Shown piece by piece: positions 1 to 12,810 of a DNA stretch of 62,000 bases (within the stretch, counting starts at the first letter, position 1; each line of letters starts with the position of its first letter). Below the pieces are notes generated by a model. The model saw only the letters and a program-made list of their open reading frames with translations, was not told where the DNA came from and did no database searches. The DNA is taken from the NCBI GenBank assembly GCA_002633005.1, contig NMRA01000212.1:116472-178471 (forward strand). Reading direction: 5' to 3'. Source of the stretch: Phoronis australis. Its lineage: Eukaryota; Phoronida; Phoronidae. Position numbers and translations under genes: made by a program.

Positions 1-346
1 CCCCCCCAAATAGACAAAAAACTGTAATATCCACATTGATGAGGGCAGACTGTGGCATGAGTTGAGAACTTCACGTGAATTTGCACAGAATGCAAAATGA
101 AAGCGACATTTGTTCTTGATTATGGGAGGAGATGTTACACTTATAGCTTCATTCTATTAAGAAGTGGTTGTTTCTTGTGGCTTTCAAGGTACTAAAATGA
201 ATTAGCATAGCTTGTATATTAGAGCTGAGCACTGACCATTTGTATCTATTGAAAAATGATTGAAAAATAGAAAAATGCCATTTAGATCGATTGCTTTTTC
301 CCTAATTGATGAAATTTAGTAGTTTTTGACTGGTTTTATTTTGCAG
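1..346 (+). other. BBS1: BBS1 intron, 3' part
   Basis: This stretch precedes the first visible BBS1 exon and ends in a pyrimidine-rich tract plus TTGCAG. No coding similarity was seen, so the upstream exons of BBS1 must lie left of the window. Confidence 0.8.
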
Positions 347-3300
347 AAGTGAAGGGGTTCCGTTGACTGTCAGATCGTTGAAATATCTTCAGCTGGAGCT
401 GTCAGATCTTGCTCATTTTGCTAATGTACACAAGCATGCTCAACTTAAAAGACAGGTAAAGTGGGACATTTCGCTCCATAAGTGTTCATTTTTGTGTTAG
501 GCTCATTCGGTCATTACTCAACTTTTCAAACTGCATAATTGTCCATGTAACAGACACTGTTCTGGATCATGTTGGACGGTGAAATGATCGTAGCATGCTT
601 AATCATCGTAACTTTTAAACAGTAAAATGTCACAATGGCACAATCAAACTATCATAAGGGAGAATTTGTGCGGAGCTTCGAAGCGCAGGCTGTCCTAAGA
701 AATTATTGGGTGCAGGGCTTTGCGGTTTATGAGCTTGCAAAAATTGACCTGACCCTCAAATGCCAACAGTTTGTGCAGACCCTGGCCACGCAAGTTATCA
801 CAATGTGCACAGGGCACCATTGGTGACAATGTGGCTTCCCTTAATTTGACCACATGCTGACATCGTCATAATCAACATCATGATGGTCGTAGATATTTTT
901 GTGTTTTTTCACCAGCCTCTTATTGTTTTGGTGATGATATGAATTGGCGAAGTCGTTATTATCTCTTGAAAGCTCTTGATGTTTTCATTACTGTTTGCAC
1001 TATACCAGTTTGTTTTGAAGCTACTGCTCTCATCAGTGAGCTGATATCTAAAATCGAACACATTGACTTACCGGCATTATTTCTGTTCATTTTAGACTGT
1101 AATAACTTGCTTGAGTACCCTGAAGAAGTCGATGGCTGAAGACGACAGTATAAGTTGTCTGGTTCTTGGAACTGAAAGTAGTGCTGTCTATATCTTAGAC
1201 CCAGAGGCATTCACTGTGCTCGCAACGGTAGGCACTCTTTCTTTTTACCAATGCTTAGTTGGTTTTCTGCATAACATCAAACAACTGTGTTCACAGTCGT
1301 ATTGAGAGCAATGTATGCCAACTATTGGGCTGTTCAGTATGTAAAAATCTAACTGTGTTGAAGTCGGGTATTGTGTGAAGGACTGAGAACAATATATTTT
1401 TTTAATTTGGGTGATGGCTAGTCACTCAGAGAAATCATTTTGAGATTTGTTGGAGGATTTCCAAGAATATTGATGGCGACATTAATTTGGAATTGTATTC
1501 TGTCAAAATGCCATTTATACATCGATATCGCATTGCCTTATTCTTAATTACGCATTATATGTGAACTTGATTCCGTTTTTTAAATGCACAGTAAGAACAT
1601 GCATTAGTTCATGTTTGTCTTTCAGATGACCCTGCCCAGTGTTCCAGTGTTTTTCAGCGTGTCTGGACTGTTTGATGTGGAGTTCAGAATTATTGTGGCT
1701 TGCAGGAATGGCTCTGTCTACACGCTCAAACGGTATATCTTGCGTGCACTGAAATGCTGTCAAATTCTGTCCGAGCACAAGGATTTTAAATTAGTAACTT
1801 TATTCATGTCCACTGTCATTTCTAGCCACTTTAGTTTGTTCTCTGGCACTGAACGGTAGTAAAATCGGGTGTTATGACTTTGTCATAACAGGCATTTCAG
1901 GGTCTCATAAGACAGGATATAACTCATAAATATTTGGTGTACTTCGTGTTCACGTTCAGCATCACACAACAAAGAATGTATAATATGTGATAACATTATA
2001 TGAAGGTTGAGTGACTCCGTGTACTAGTAGATAAGCTAAAGGACAACCCTCGTAAGGCACTTTTATCAAGAAACCTCTTATGGAAGGGAAATACCGAGTT
2101 TGTTCCCATACTTCAGCATTCCAGCGTCGTCAACCTAGTCAGCATTAGCAAGGCCTAAAACTTACTCACTCAACACTTACCTGTTAATCTCTTGAATGTG
2201 ATCTCACAATCTTGCACGTTCTTGTCAATCTCTCCACAAATTCAGTCTCTGAACATAAAGTGGGATTCTTGAAGGAAAATGTCATCGACATAATTGCTAC
2301 TATTTTCCAGTCTTGCTAACAGCTACTACTACTGCTACTACTACTACTATTACCCGCTACTACTTTTACTACTATTTTGATTGCAGAGGCTCTCAAACTG
2401 GTAAGCTGTGCTTTCAACTGAATTCTCACATTGTGGGAATGGAGCGAATGAACAAGAACGTTGTTGTCGGTTGCATGGATCAGACCCTCAACTGTTTCAC
2501 AACTAAGGTAGGCTGTTCCATAAGTGTCTCTTAAGCCACTTTTACACGAGAGACAGTTGTCAGTGCGTCAGTGGTCACGGCGCGACTTTCTCCACTTTAG
2601 TCACACTTACATGACATTAGATGACAAACTGGATCAACATGAGTCACTTACACGAAGACAGTCTGTGCATGCTCGCATTAACAATTATAGCAAATGTCTA
2701 AATCTCGTGGAATGTCAGCCGATCATCCGAATACACAGTATTGTGCAAGCACATTGAAAGATGATCCATTTTGGCCCTGGCCCAGTTGTGTTTAGACGTG
2801 TAGTTGACACTGGAGCAACTGATTGAGTGTAACTCGCTCTACCTATCAAACTGGTGTAAAAACTGGCCGCCGCAGTGTCTCTCGCTCCGTTTCAGTCGTG
2901 TTTACACACACACTTGCGCTGGAGCAGCTGTTCCGTGTTTGCTGCGCCCGGTCAGCTGTCTGTTGTGTAAATGCGGCTTTATTAATTGTGCCATGATTTA
3001 CTAATGTTACTCTGATTACAGTTGTGGTAAGTGTTCACCTATTTAGCACACACTTTGGTGGATAGGTGAAATTTTATTTGGTCAAAGTTCCCAACTAAAA
3101 TAAATATCAATGAAAATTGAGTTTATTAGATGTGGTGTTAAAATGGCCAAACTTTTTATTTTGTCCCTCCCCTTCACAACTGATATATGGATAAGTCCAA
3201 TTTATCTGAACAGTTCCAAAAGTCTGACTGTTTATTCTCCAAAGACAAAAAATCATTTGAAAGTCTCGCTATTCACAGTTCTATCACTGAGCCAGCCTTT

Positions 3301-6300
3301 TTTGCTGAGTTGCTTTCGGCGCATGAAAATAGTACCCTGTCAATTCCAGCTTATTGAGTTCAATTTTCACCACAGCTGTTTCATGCTCAGAAATGATTTC
3401 TTTATAGTTAGGTAGAGGGGCATTGATCTATTTCTTAAGTAAGTGAAATCAAAAATCATCTAAGGCAAGCTCGTGGCACTTGTAACAATAGCATATCAGT
3501 GTGCATCAGAGGTCACTCTCTTCGTTTATGTGAAGCCACATCATGATATCTCCACTTCACTACATGTATATTGTGTTGTTTTCAAACTAAGTTGAATATG
3601 CTTCGCCAGAATTCTGTCATACCCTGCCACACTTGACATATTGGATGCCTGAATTATTTACCAATGAGGGCAAAACTTTTCTGTTGTCGAACTTAAATTA
3701 ATTTTAAGCATTTTTGTTCCATTGCTGCTTTTCAAATTAAAATTTAGAGACGGTGGATGGACTGATCTCCAGTACAAGGTTCCATGTTTTAGAGGTGTTG
3801 ATAAAGTAGGCCTAAGGCCATTGTACTGTTGTCATGAAGAAATTGATATTTATTGATATTTTCGTGCATCAAAACTTTTTCAAAATTCAGCGTTGTTCAA
3901 TTGAATGTATGTTGAAATCTACACCTTCTCTGTGAGAAAGGGACTTCCCCAGAGCTCATTAAAATTTCACGACCTTTTTCATGTGTTCCAGGGAAAGAAA
4001 TTGTGGACTCTACATTTACCAGCATCCGTCATGACTATGGAAGCAATGGACCACAAGACTCGAGGCTTCAAAGCTGTTCTTGTTAGCTTGGATAACTGTG
4101 AGGTTCACGTTTACCGAGACAAGTTTTTAGTCGATGTGATAAAGACCGAAGATGTTGTTACTGGAATGAAATTTGGCAGATTTGGTCGGGAAGATGGAAG
4201 CTTGGTTATGACTACTAAAGGTATGATCATCGGGAATACTAGTCTTTTAAAGGAACATTATTGGTTTTATGGCCAAAAAGCCCATTTTAGGGATTATTGT
4301 TAGATTGAATAGACTTTTTGATGTAGCAGCTTTGACCAGACCAAAAAAACATTAAAATACATTGTTTTTGTGATTTTATTTCAAATCACCAATTCTTGCC
4401 ATTGTCTGCTGAACATTCACTGAAATCACAGCTAGTCACATTACCAGTTAAATGAGCTTAAAATACTTTCATTCCCACTCATTAAGTGCGTTCCATTTAT
4501 TGATTGCAGTTTAGTTTCAACAGCAGACCGCTGGACTGTTACCCCAGAGGTTCCAAGTTCAAACCTACTCTGGGAATGATATCAGGAAAATTACTTTTTT
4601 GGCAATAATGTCCCTGTAATGCTTTTACCCATAATCGACACTCTGCAGGTTTCATCTGCGAGATTGAACGAATGCTTATTGGTCTTGTTTTTTATTTGAG
4701 CCTGTTGTTGGCACAAACAACATTCAGTGTGAGCTCGTTTTATTGCTTTAATTAGAATGTGGGTATTGAAAACTAGAATTAGGACAGATGCGAAATTTTC
4801 TCTTCTGCCAAATTCTGATGTTTTGAAGCTGAAATATACCCGTAAAATAATTTCCTTATTAAATGAATTTCAGTCGCTTGTCAACAAGTCACAGTGACAC
4901 CTTCTGGCTTGTTATCGGCTGCTTTATGATAATTGTGGATTGTCAGTCATGGGTACGCACTTTTGTAAGCATAGTGAGTCATAGCTAAATGGCTCGTCTT
5001 CACTGTTCAACTCGGAGAAAACTTTATTGTGAATGGTGATTTATCTGAAACACTAGCCATTGCATTTGTTAGATCAACATAGATGTCTTTGTACTTATTT
5101 CAATTGTATCTTGTTGGCCAGTAATAGCTTCTATACTTCTCTCATTGAATTTGTGTTGTTTGATAATTTCAGGTGGTGGCTTACTCATTAAAATGCTGAA
5201 AAGAACTGCCAAGTTTGAAGAAAAGGATGTCAGTGCTGGTCCACCTTTGGCTCAGAATACTAAATTGAACGTTCCAAAGAAAACCAAACTGTTTGTCGAC
5301 CAGACCTTGAGAGAAAGAGATTGTTCAGTGTGTAAGTTTTCTTTGAGACAACACTTTAACGCTAGATGGGTCAAAGTTTTGCTTCATAACCCTAGAATTG
5401 CCTAAAATTGTTGTTTGTGTGGTTGTTACTTCGCTGTTGGGGGATAACTTACCTGTTTCTGTGGAGGACAAACAAGGAACTTCTTGTCATTGACTGTGCT
5501 GTGTCTTCTCGAGATAATAGCATTTTGTAATGTGTTCGTAATTTCCTATAAACTCTGTTGGAAAAAAGCACTTTTATTGTTGGCACTACCACAAGCTGCT
5601 TAAAATACTTGAATGTGTTGTTTAACTGAAACAGTGACACGATGTTAAACTAATAGTTTGGATCCTAATTTTGTGCCCAACATTAGACTGAACAAAATAG
5701 AGAGAGAAAATAAATTTTATTACAGTGACCAGTGTTACTTAAACACCCAGCCCAGTTTGCTTATTACTCACTTTTGTGACTTTAAACATATATTGTGTAG
5801 TAAATCCTCATTCCTTCCCCAGCAGGAGTCGTGTATATGACTACAAAAACCAAATGTGCTAGTTTAATTGCAACCTTTACTAGCTCTGATGCAATGCTCC
5901 TTGTGCGCCCACGACATTTTGAATGATAAACGGAATGTTTATTCATTTTTCTGTTTTTTCAGCAATGCATAGGACATTCCAGCATGATCTATACAGGCTT
6001 CGTTTAAACACAGCTCAGTCATACGTCAAGGCTCTGGAGAGCAGCCTCAACCCTGTCTCCTCAAATGCTTCCGAGCCAATAAAGATGAACGCTCAGGTAA
6101 ATGTGTATTAAGATTTACGCTCAAAATGAGAGTTGTTGATACAGTTAGATGATGTACACGTTTGACATTTAGGTATAAGGTGGTTATGTTCAGAGGAAGG
6201 CGGTTACTATGACAACTAAACTGGGGTGTGGAATTTTGTTGCGCAGCGGAAAATAATTGTGTTTATGGATGGGATATTTATCATTAGTTCCAGTATTGAT

Positions 6301-8710
6301 TGAACCTGTGCGTGGAATTGTGTCGTTGGAATGATTAAGTCATCATGATTGCATTTCAATTAACAGATCCATGGCATTGGCCCAGCATTCAAGTTGAGTG
6401 TACATCTGCAGAACACCTCGATGAACACACCATCTTTTAACCTCTTCATTACGTTCATGTGCGATGATAAGTTGTACGCACTACAGAAAGACTACATCCA
6501 AGTAAGTTTTTAAAATACGTGCAAAATTTCGCTTTGGCAGTTGCTTCTCTATGACTGCTGTTGGATATTGCTCGGCATGTCTGGTATGGGTAAAGGTTAC
6601 GGAGCACTCCATTTAGATTTTGATCATGAAACCAAACTATTCACGTGCGGTACAACTTGTATTAGTTAAATCAACATGGCATCAATTTGGAACTCCATCT
6701 AGACTCCAATCTTGAAATCAAACCTTTCTCATATAGTATGTTTAGTAACCAGCTGTTAACTACATTTGAGGAGACTGTGTGGGTCAGTGGTTTGAACTCC
6801 AGACTCCCGATTGGGTGACCCGGTTCGAATCCTGGCTTTACTGGCAGACGATTGAGCAAAGCACAAATGTGTCTCCTACTCCTCTGAGCTCAGTCTTACT
6901 AGTGAATGTATGCAAGGGAGTGAATGAGAACCTGGATATAATGCGAAAGCGATTTCCGGGGCTATGCTTTTTCACTACATTTAGTGATTAATCACAGAAC
7001 CAACTTATTCCAATTTCATTGACAACCAAGTTGGTGTTGGTACATAAGTCAACTTTAGTCGGAAGCTATTTCGGAATTCAACTCTCCTGTTGTGAAAGGT
7101 AAAAAATGCATTTCTTGACTGACCTAGATTTTGAAAGGTCTTTCAGCGGAGACGAATTCGAGTGATACATCAGACCCCACCCAGCTTATCAGGTATTGGA
7201 CAGGTGTAAGCTTTGCGACTCATTGTGCCTCAGTAAATATTTCCCAGTATTAGAATGACTGATGTCAACATGATTTTGCTGTAAATTAGTGATTAGCATA
7301 GCAGTCCTGTCAACCTCCTGTGCAAGTGTACTACTGACATGCAGCACTGGGGGTTGGTTGATACCACACAACAGGGGGCGCTGTGTTAATGTTGGATTTA
7401 GGCTATAATTCCAACTTATCAGGTGCGGTAACATCATAGTGGAAGATCTGCAATAAGTGATGGTATAAGTCAGAATGTATACAATATACACGACGTGTCA
7501 AAACCAAAATATGTCCTTGCTTGTCTCGAGTGTCAGACAACTAGAGGTCGTGCATATGATTTTGAAACAAATGAGAATGTTTTGTCAAGGCAAATAAATG
7601 GTTTATGCAATGGGCCCAACCATGAGGCCTGCGCACGTCTGATGCACCGCAAATGACATCAGACTACCTGCATTGTTTTTTTTTTAAATAAATGGTGCTT
7701 CTTTGGTTTCACTTTTGCTTAGACGTGGTCATGTCAGTGATGATAAACAAGACAGTTCCAATATTCTTTGCTATGTTAGGAAGAAGAAAGGATCACGGTA
7801 TCCTAACCATCATTATGTCAACTGGCAGACATTTAATTTAAAATACGGCCAGGTAATTTAAAAATTTACTGTTAAACTCCTTTTATTTTAGGTACCAATG
7901 TTGGTTCCTGGTGTCAACTACATATTTGAAACATTTGTGGAGTGCTTGAATGATAAAGGAATCTCCGATACCATCAAGGTAAAGACATTTATTTGTTGGA
8001 GTATTAAGTTTTGTAGGAATCTCTCTCTTTCACATGTTTAGTTGACACACGAGATATATTGGCTCTATTCAGATTTGAAGCCGGATAGAACCAATATTTC
8101 TCATGTGTTCAACAAAGCTCATGCATTAGTTTCTACAAATATTTTTAAAAATGTAGATGTGGTGAATTTTGATTTTTATTAACGCGGCACAATTGTTCTA
8201 ATCCATGCACTCTCATAAATCTGAGTGTGCCTTATTCAGATAGAATGTCTCTGAATGATTTGATATGACTTATATGAGTTGTATGCTACTTACAAAAACT
8301 TAAAAGGTAAACTATTGAAAGGAGTTGCATATAAAGTTTTTGAATCTCATTTGCTGAGAAATGAATTTTATAAGGAAAATGTTGTTTTGCGAGCCAGTGA
8401 GGAATATGTTTTATTTGTTAGTTCTGTGGAAATTGCCAAACCATGGCATTGTGTTTTATTTATGATCTATTCACATCTTGTTTTATTGGTGATCATATGT
8501 TAAAAAGACTGCCATATTTATATTTCTGGAAATTCTTAACTAAAACTCCAAGTCTTTAAATGTTTAATCCTCCTAGTTGGGTTTGACGGCCACAGTTACC
8601 TTAAGGTTTATGTCGTTTTTCAGGTGTTTGTGTTGAAGAAAGACAATAGTATACCAATCATTACTGCAGTTATCAACATGCCCGTCAGTGAAGCTATGGT
8701 TGTCGTCTGA
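347..8710 (+). CDS. BBS1: BBS1, BBSome subunit (partial, C-terminal three quarters)
   Basis: BBS1 is a subunit of the BBSome, the coat-like complex recruited to membranes by ARL6 that moves membrane proteins into and out of cilia. Coding exons: 347-455, 1096-1227, 1626-1732, 2387-2507, 3992-4220, 5173-5331, 5963-6096, 6367-6501, 7892-7978, 8624-8710 (stop TGA). All borders are GT..AG and phases match, giving 433 residues; human BBS1 has 593, so about 160 N-terminal residues lie upstream. Diagnostic blocks are CLVLGTE and LDPEAFT (exon at 1096), PSVPVF and FDVEFR (1626), GKKLW and FGREDGSL (3992), [13 protein letters not shown] and [10 protein letters not shown] (5173), and [11 protein letters not shown] (7892). 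Exons up to 5331 hold the end of the beta-propeller; later ones hold the linker and the gamma-adaptin-ear-like C-terminal domain. RAB1A follows on the same strand 4.8 kb downstream. No frameshift or internal stop was seen. Confidence 0.97.
456..1095 (+). other. BBS1 intron, nothing recognised
   Basis: This 640-bp intron starts GTAAAG and ends TTTTAG. The short open frames in it have no recognisable family. Confidence 0.6.
2323..2376 (+). repeat. (CTA)n microsatellite next to a splice acceptor
   Basis: CTA/ACT triplets with a few interruptions end about ten bases before the acceptor of the BBS1 exon at 2387. A branch-point-like TGCTAAC lies just upstream at 2314-2320. Length change here could alter the branch-to-acceptor distance; that is inference. 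Confidence 0.8.
2533..2981. repeat. Foldback DNA-transposon remnant in a BBS1 intron
   Basis: The left end reads AAGCCACTTTTACACG. The right end at 2965-2979, read on the other strand, is AAGCCGCATTTACACA, so the two ends are imperfect terminal inverted repeats about 450 bp apart. There is no transposase. The interior has internal similarity (GACACTGGAGCAACTG near 2810, TTGCGCTGGAGCAGCTG near 2915). This suggests a non-autonomous element; superfamily not determined. Confidence 0.55.
3037..3110 (+). repeat. Short dispersed repeat shared with 60105-60175
   Basis: The core CCTATTTAGCACACA, a following GGTGG and an A/T-rich tail recur near 60108. The similarity is short, so this is only a probable copy of a dispersed element. 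The rest of intron 2508-3991 holds nothing recognised apart from the foldback at 2533. Confidence 0.3.
4221..5172 (+). other. BBS1 intron, nothing firm
   Basis: This 952-bp intron contains only a weak tRNA-like internal-promoter echo near 4545-4580 (AAGTTCAAACCT), too degraded to call. Confidence 0.5.
6765..6960 (+). mobile_element. tRNA-derived SINE-like relic in a BBS1 intron
   Basis: A perfect polymerase III B box, GGTTCGAATCC, lies at 6822-6832. An A-box-like TGGGTCAGTGG lies at 6780-6790, with tRNA-like spacing. The acceptor stem and T stem do not pair properly, so this is not a functional tRNA. The following sequence (TGTCTCCTACTCCTCTGAGC) resembles a SINE body. The rest of intron 6502-7891 holds the LINE tail copy at 7600. 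Confidence 0.5.
7600..7690 (+). mobile_element. LINE 3' tail copy (same family as 17520-17830)
   Basis: CAATGGGCCCAACCATGAGG and the following bases to a poly-T run are shared with 17769-17828, where they follow a decayed reverse-transcriptase C-terminus. This copy keeps only the last 80 bp or so, as expected of 5'-truncated LINE insertions. It carries a short extra segment (CGCACGTCTGATG) absent from the other copy. Confidence 0.55.
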
Positions 8711-9405
8711 TGAACAGTGCAACTGTGCATCTTGTGTCCGTCCAATCGGTTGTTAGGGTTGTGCTTGCTTTGTGAATAAGATAAATTATTGTATTTTGAA
8801 TTTGGATATTTTCTTTTAATACTTTTTGTATTTCAGTTACTAAGGAAAGTTAAGATATCTGATTACATAATTTGAACGTGATATTAGAATCTTGTAATGC
8901 TGCCAATTCAGTGTTTACTGGTTCATGTGAGCAATGTCTAAGTAACGTTTATGTTTTCAGGAACAGTATGGTCACTTTTAAGTTTCTCCCAGACGCAGAT
9001 GGGCCCCATTTTTTCGTGTTCGCAGAAAATGAAAAAATCTCAGGTCTAACGTTAATCAATAGCAGACTACCCTGGAGTCACATTTTCCCAAAATCCAACC
9101 AATTGTTTTCTTTATAGAGAGCTGTCATACAAATACATTCCTGTACTGAAGAATTTATTTTATTTTGCAAACTAACAATGTTGTCTTTTGGTGAGTTTAG
9201 ACACAATCCGTGAGTGTCGTATTTCAAAAGTTGCACTATTGGCACTTTTGATTCATTGATTACATTAACTGTCATATTTGAATGCCTGGTTCTTTTTTGT
9301 ATACCTTACTGTAGCCTGGGCGTGTGCAAGTGTATTTGTTCCCTAGGATGTATGCAAATATAATTGTATTCTCCTAATGCAGAATAAACAGACAATTTTC
9401 ATGTA
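8711..9405 (+). other. BBS1: BBS1 3' UTR (probable)
   Basis: AT-rich non-coding sequence from the BBS1 stop to the first good polyadenylation signal. Short open frames inside look like chance. Confidence 0.6.
9383..9388 (+). terminator. Polyadenylation signal AATAAA, probable BBS1 end
   Basis: This is the first canonical AATAAA after the BBS1 stop, about 670 bases downstream, with T-rich sequence after it. Confidence 0.55.
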
Positions 9406-10836
9406 GTTTTAGTAATGTTCTCTGCCTTTGCTCTTCGAAGCACGAAGACTCCATGATACCTTAAACCTGGACAATAAGAGAAAAACTCGTGTATGCTCAT
9501 CGGGCTATGAGTTCGCCCTCTTGTGGGAATAGGCTCCACTGGTTTTAGATTACCAAAAGCATTGTTCTGGATCGTTGGGATTCAGGTGAAAGCGAAGCAA
9601 AAGCTATGGCGCTGTGTTGTCCTTCGTCCTAGTATAGGAAACAAGTTTTATGCTTTCGGGCAGGAGGTGATGCCTCCATCGATACTGACGAATTGTGAAA
9701 CACTTGGATGTAAGCATTGGGCTAAGGATGTGTCCAATGGTTCTGGTGTTACCAACGAATGTTCCAAAACCACGCACAATAAAAGAACAAAGGTAAACCT
9801 CGCTTTGAGTCTTTTATAGGCGCCACACTGACAAAACGGTTTTGTTTTAGGAATAAATTTCGGTGTGATTTAGGTCTGAGTGGAAAATGCATTGGGGAAA
9901 GGAGCCCACCAGAAACTCAAAAACGTCTCCCAAATTTACAAAACCTTGCTGAAACACTTGATGCATGGAAAAATAATTTCAAATGAAACTGAGCAGTCGG
10001 TAGACTATTGTCGTTTTTTGGGGGTGGCTCGTTAGAACTCCAAATTTCTAAGGACTGATCAAATGAATTGAATTCACTGTGGAGGTGTATACAAAATGCA
10101 TGAAAATTACTTGCAAACGTATGCAGTTTTTGGACAAAAACCTTCCATTAAGAACATTTCGTTGTGTCATTATCACAAAAGAGAAAACATGGTGCAAAGA
10201 ATGGGATTAAGCTAAACTTTTCACATGCTGCCGGGAAATTGGTGGCTAGAGCACTCAAACCCATCTCTGATAATTTAAAAGAATGTCTCCAAAACGTTAA
10301 CAAATATGCCCTAAAATATGAATACTAGAAAATGTTTTTGAATGGGAATTATTTTTGTATGAATCTCGAAATTTCTTTCGGAAATCACAGAAGTTACGAA
10401 AAATACTACAACTGATTCTAATTGCAAAGAATTGGTGAATACTTTTTTCATACATTTTTGCACACATGACCTGGTCTCCCAGTATTCGCATGCTTCACAG
10501 AAATAAGCACGAAGTATCCAATTTTAAATGCTTCATACGTATGTTCAAATAGAATGAAATTTCTTCTGTGGAACACTGAACAATTAATTTAAGTGTTCTC
10601 CACCTTGGTGCGAGCTTTTAGTTGTTGAAAAAATACCTGCCGCGCTGGACCTAGTGCAAAAGTCAACTTCGGCGCTTTTTCTAACTTTTTAACTTTGTGA
10701 AATTATGGGAATCCTGGAATAACCACTAGTTGGAATTTCCGGTATCCATATTTAAATTTTTTAGCACATTTAACTATAGTTTTGCACGATGTTCATTTTT
10801 CGATCTATCCCGAATGGTGTTTTAAAGTTCTTTGAC

Positions 10837-11147
10837 ACGAGTTTGGCGAATATGACGGTTAAAATTCAAATTGAACGAGTTTCTGTTATACATCGAAACG
10901 ATTCACGAACTTCGATCAGGATCCAAATTGAAAGCCGCGTGTCCTTGCATTCTCTAACAATAATCTTGGGTCGTATTTTTGGCGGACCATGTTAAACTTT
11001 CCTCGATTACGTTGATGAAAGGACAATAAAAGGACCAGTGCACATGGCTTTCGGTATTTTGTACCGGGATTAAAGATAATAAAATGATGGCATAAAATTG
11101 GATTGCTTTAATTTGAATTCTTGCCATTCTCGCCAAACTAGGGTCCA
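10837..11147. repeat. Foldback element with ~37-bp inverted arms
   Basis: The left arm near 10840-10880 (GTTTGGCGAATATGACGG, then AAATTCAAATTGAA) is complementary, with scattered mismatches, to the right arm near 11105-11145 (TTTGAATTCTTGCCATTC, then TCGCCAAAC). There is no coding capacity. This looks like a MITE relic. Confidence 0.45.
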
Positions 11148-12385
11148 GCAACGTTCTTACTTAATGTTTGTTGCTGGCATTTTGTTACGCCTGGTTGTGT
11201 GACTATTGCTACTTCTTATATTTTTCTGTTTCATGGGGTTACCCCTTGTATGGGCCCAGTTGTACCTGTATACGTGTAGAATATTCAAATACTCGCTTTT
11301 CTTGAATTGTTTTGACACCACATTGTTCCTGAGACTTTGCTGTCGGGCTCACACGACTGTCCCTTGTTTTCGCGCCTACATGTAGGTGTCTACAAACTTT
11401 ATTTTGTTTTCCTCAAAGTGAATTGCTTAGCAGTACGAACAAGAAAATGCAATTATAAACATCGTCGATTTTATCACTGTTTTGTTGGTAACAAGAAACA
11501 CGGTTTCAAATCCCTTATGTTTTGTAGTCTGACTCTGTCAGTGTTCATCAAGAATCAAAGGATCTCATATATTGCGTCTTTGTAATCTGGAGTTTGCGTT
11601 ACTAAAAGCGACTGACTGATGATGGCGCTGTGTTCTTGGGTGACAAAGAGGATCAATCAAAAGATGGTCTCTGATGCTCAGGGAGTACGTAAACAGATGA
11701 CGTAACACGGGATGTACCGTTTGGATGGGTATGACTTACACGGCCAGGTGCCATGTCTGATTTAAATTACTTAGGCCTACATGCACGAAACGGTTCAATT
11801 TTCATTGAGTTAGAATCGCCAGTGAGAGTAGTCTACAAAAGGGCGATATTTGCTACAGAACTCTATTGAAGGTTTCATTCTAAAGATGTGTTTATTCTAT
11901 TTCAATTCAATAAATAGGCATACTGTGCGGCTAAAGTCCTTACAAGAGAGTTTTATGAAAGGATTACCTTTTCACAGAAATTCCGAGCAAATGGCTCTCT
12001 GGCCTGCCTGGGGTCGCTAACCAAATTTACACGGAAGCGGCATCAACGCATCCTTCAGATTTTAATCCTGTAAACTTGAATTATGGTTTGATCTTTCTAA
12101 CGCCGGCTAGACTGTACAGGGAAATCTATCCACGACGCCTGGTCATTTAATCGACACAACAATTTTTGTAAGACTGCATAAAAGTAAAAACTAATTCTTA
12201 GAGTCTTTGGGAAAAAGTGCCGAGATTTTTATCGTTATAAATCCTTCGAGAATAACGGTTTGCGCAGTTAATGACATGGTGGTCTAACCTCTTCCTTCCT
12301 TCGGTTTCTAACTTAATATGCAACTTTTGTTTTTTTCCAAATGGGTGAACGTTACACACCTAAATTACGTTCGTAAATGAACTTT

Positions 12386-12605
12386 AATTTACGCTGTAAA
12401 TAATTAATTTACGCCATAAAGAATTAATTCACCCTGCTAAAAGTTAATTTGCGCTGCAATTTATAAATTTAAGCAGTAAAAATTTAATTTACGCCTTAAA
12501 AATTTAATTTGCGCTTCAAACAATTAGTTTACGCCGTTGAAAGTTAATTTACTTTGAAAAATAATTAATTTACGCCGCAAATAATTATTTTACACTGCAA
12601 TTGTT
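12386..12605. repeat. 20-bp tandem array with palindromic unit, 11 copies
   Basis: Units start at 12386, 12406, 12426, 12446, 12466, 12486, 12506, 12526, 12546 (21 bp), 12567 and 12587. The consensus is AATTTACGCCGTAAATAATT. The core TTTACGC-GTAAA is nearly self-complementary and units diverge by several bases each, so the array is old. Half a unit may extend upstream from 12363. Confidence 0.9.
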
Positions 12606-12774
12606 AACCAAAAAGGTGCGGAACCGTTTATCGTACAGGGATTAACAATTTCAAAGAAAGGGAAAAAGTGCGACTAAGTCTACACTAAAAGCACACATTT
12701 ATGAAAGTAGGAAAGTCTGTAGACATTTGATTTTTAATTTTAGTAAGCCTACACCATTGAATCTGTCAACATGG

Positions 12775-12810
12775 TCACTGTCACTTTGTCACTCACTGTC
12801 ACTTTGTCAG
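12775..12810 (+). repeat. 18-bp direct duplication
   Basis: TCACTGTCACTTTGTCAC is followed immediately by the same 18-mer with its last base changed to G. Confidence 0.85.

Noticed and set aside
4497-4590. tRNA gene or second SINE
   Set aside because: Only a loose B-box-like stretch; no A box at the right distance and no cloverleaf.
9523-9819. 98-codon open frame after BBS1
   Set aside because: No recognisable family, no splice partners and no promoter-like sequence; likely chance.
12386-12605. CRISPR-like array
   Set aside because: Units abut without spacers and the context is an animal genome; it is a tandem minisatellite.
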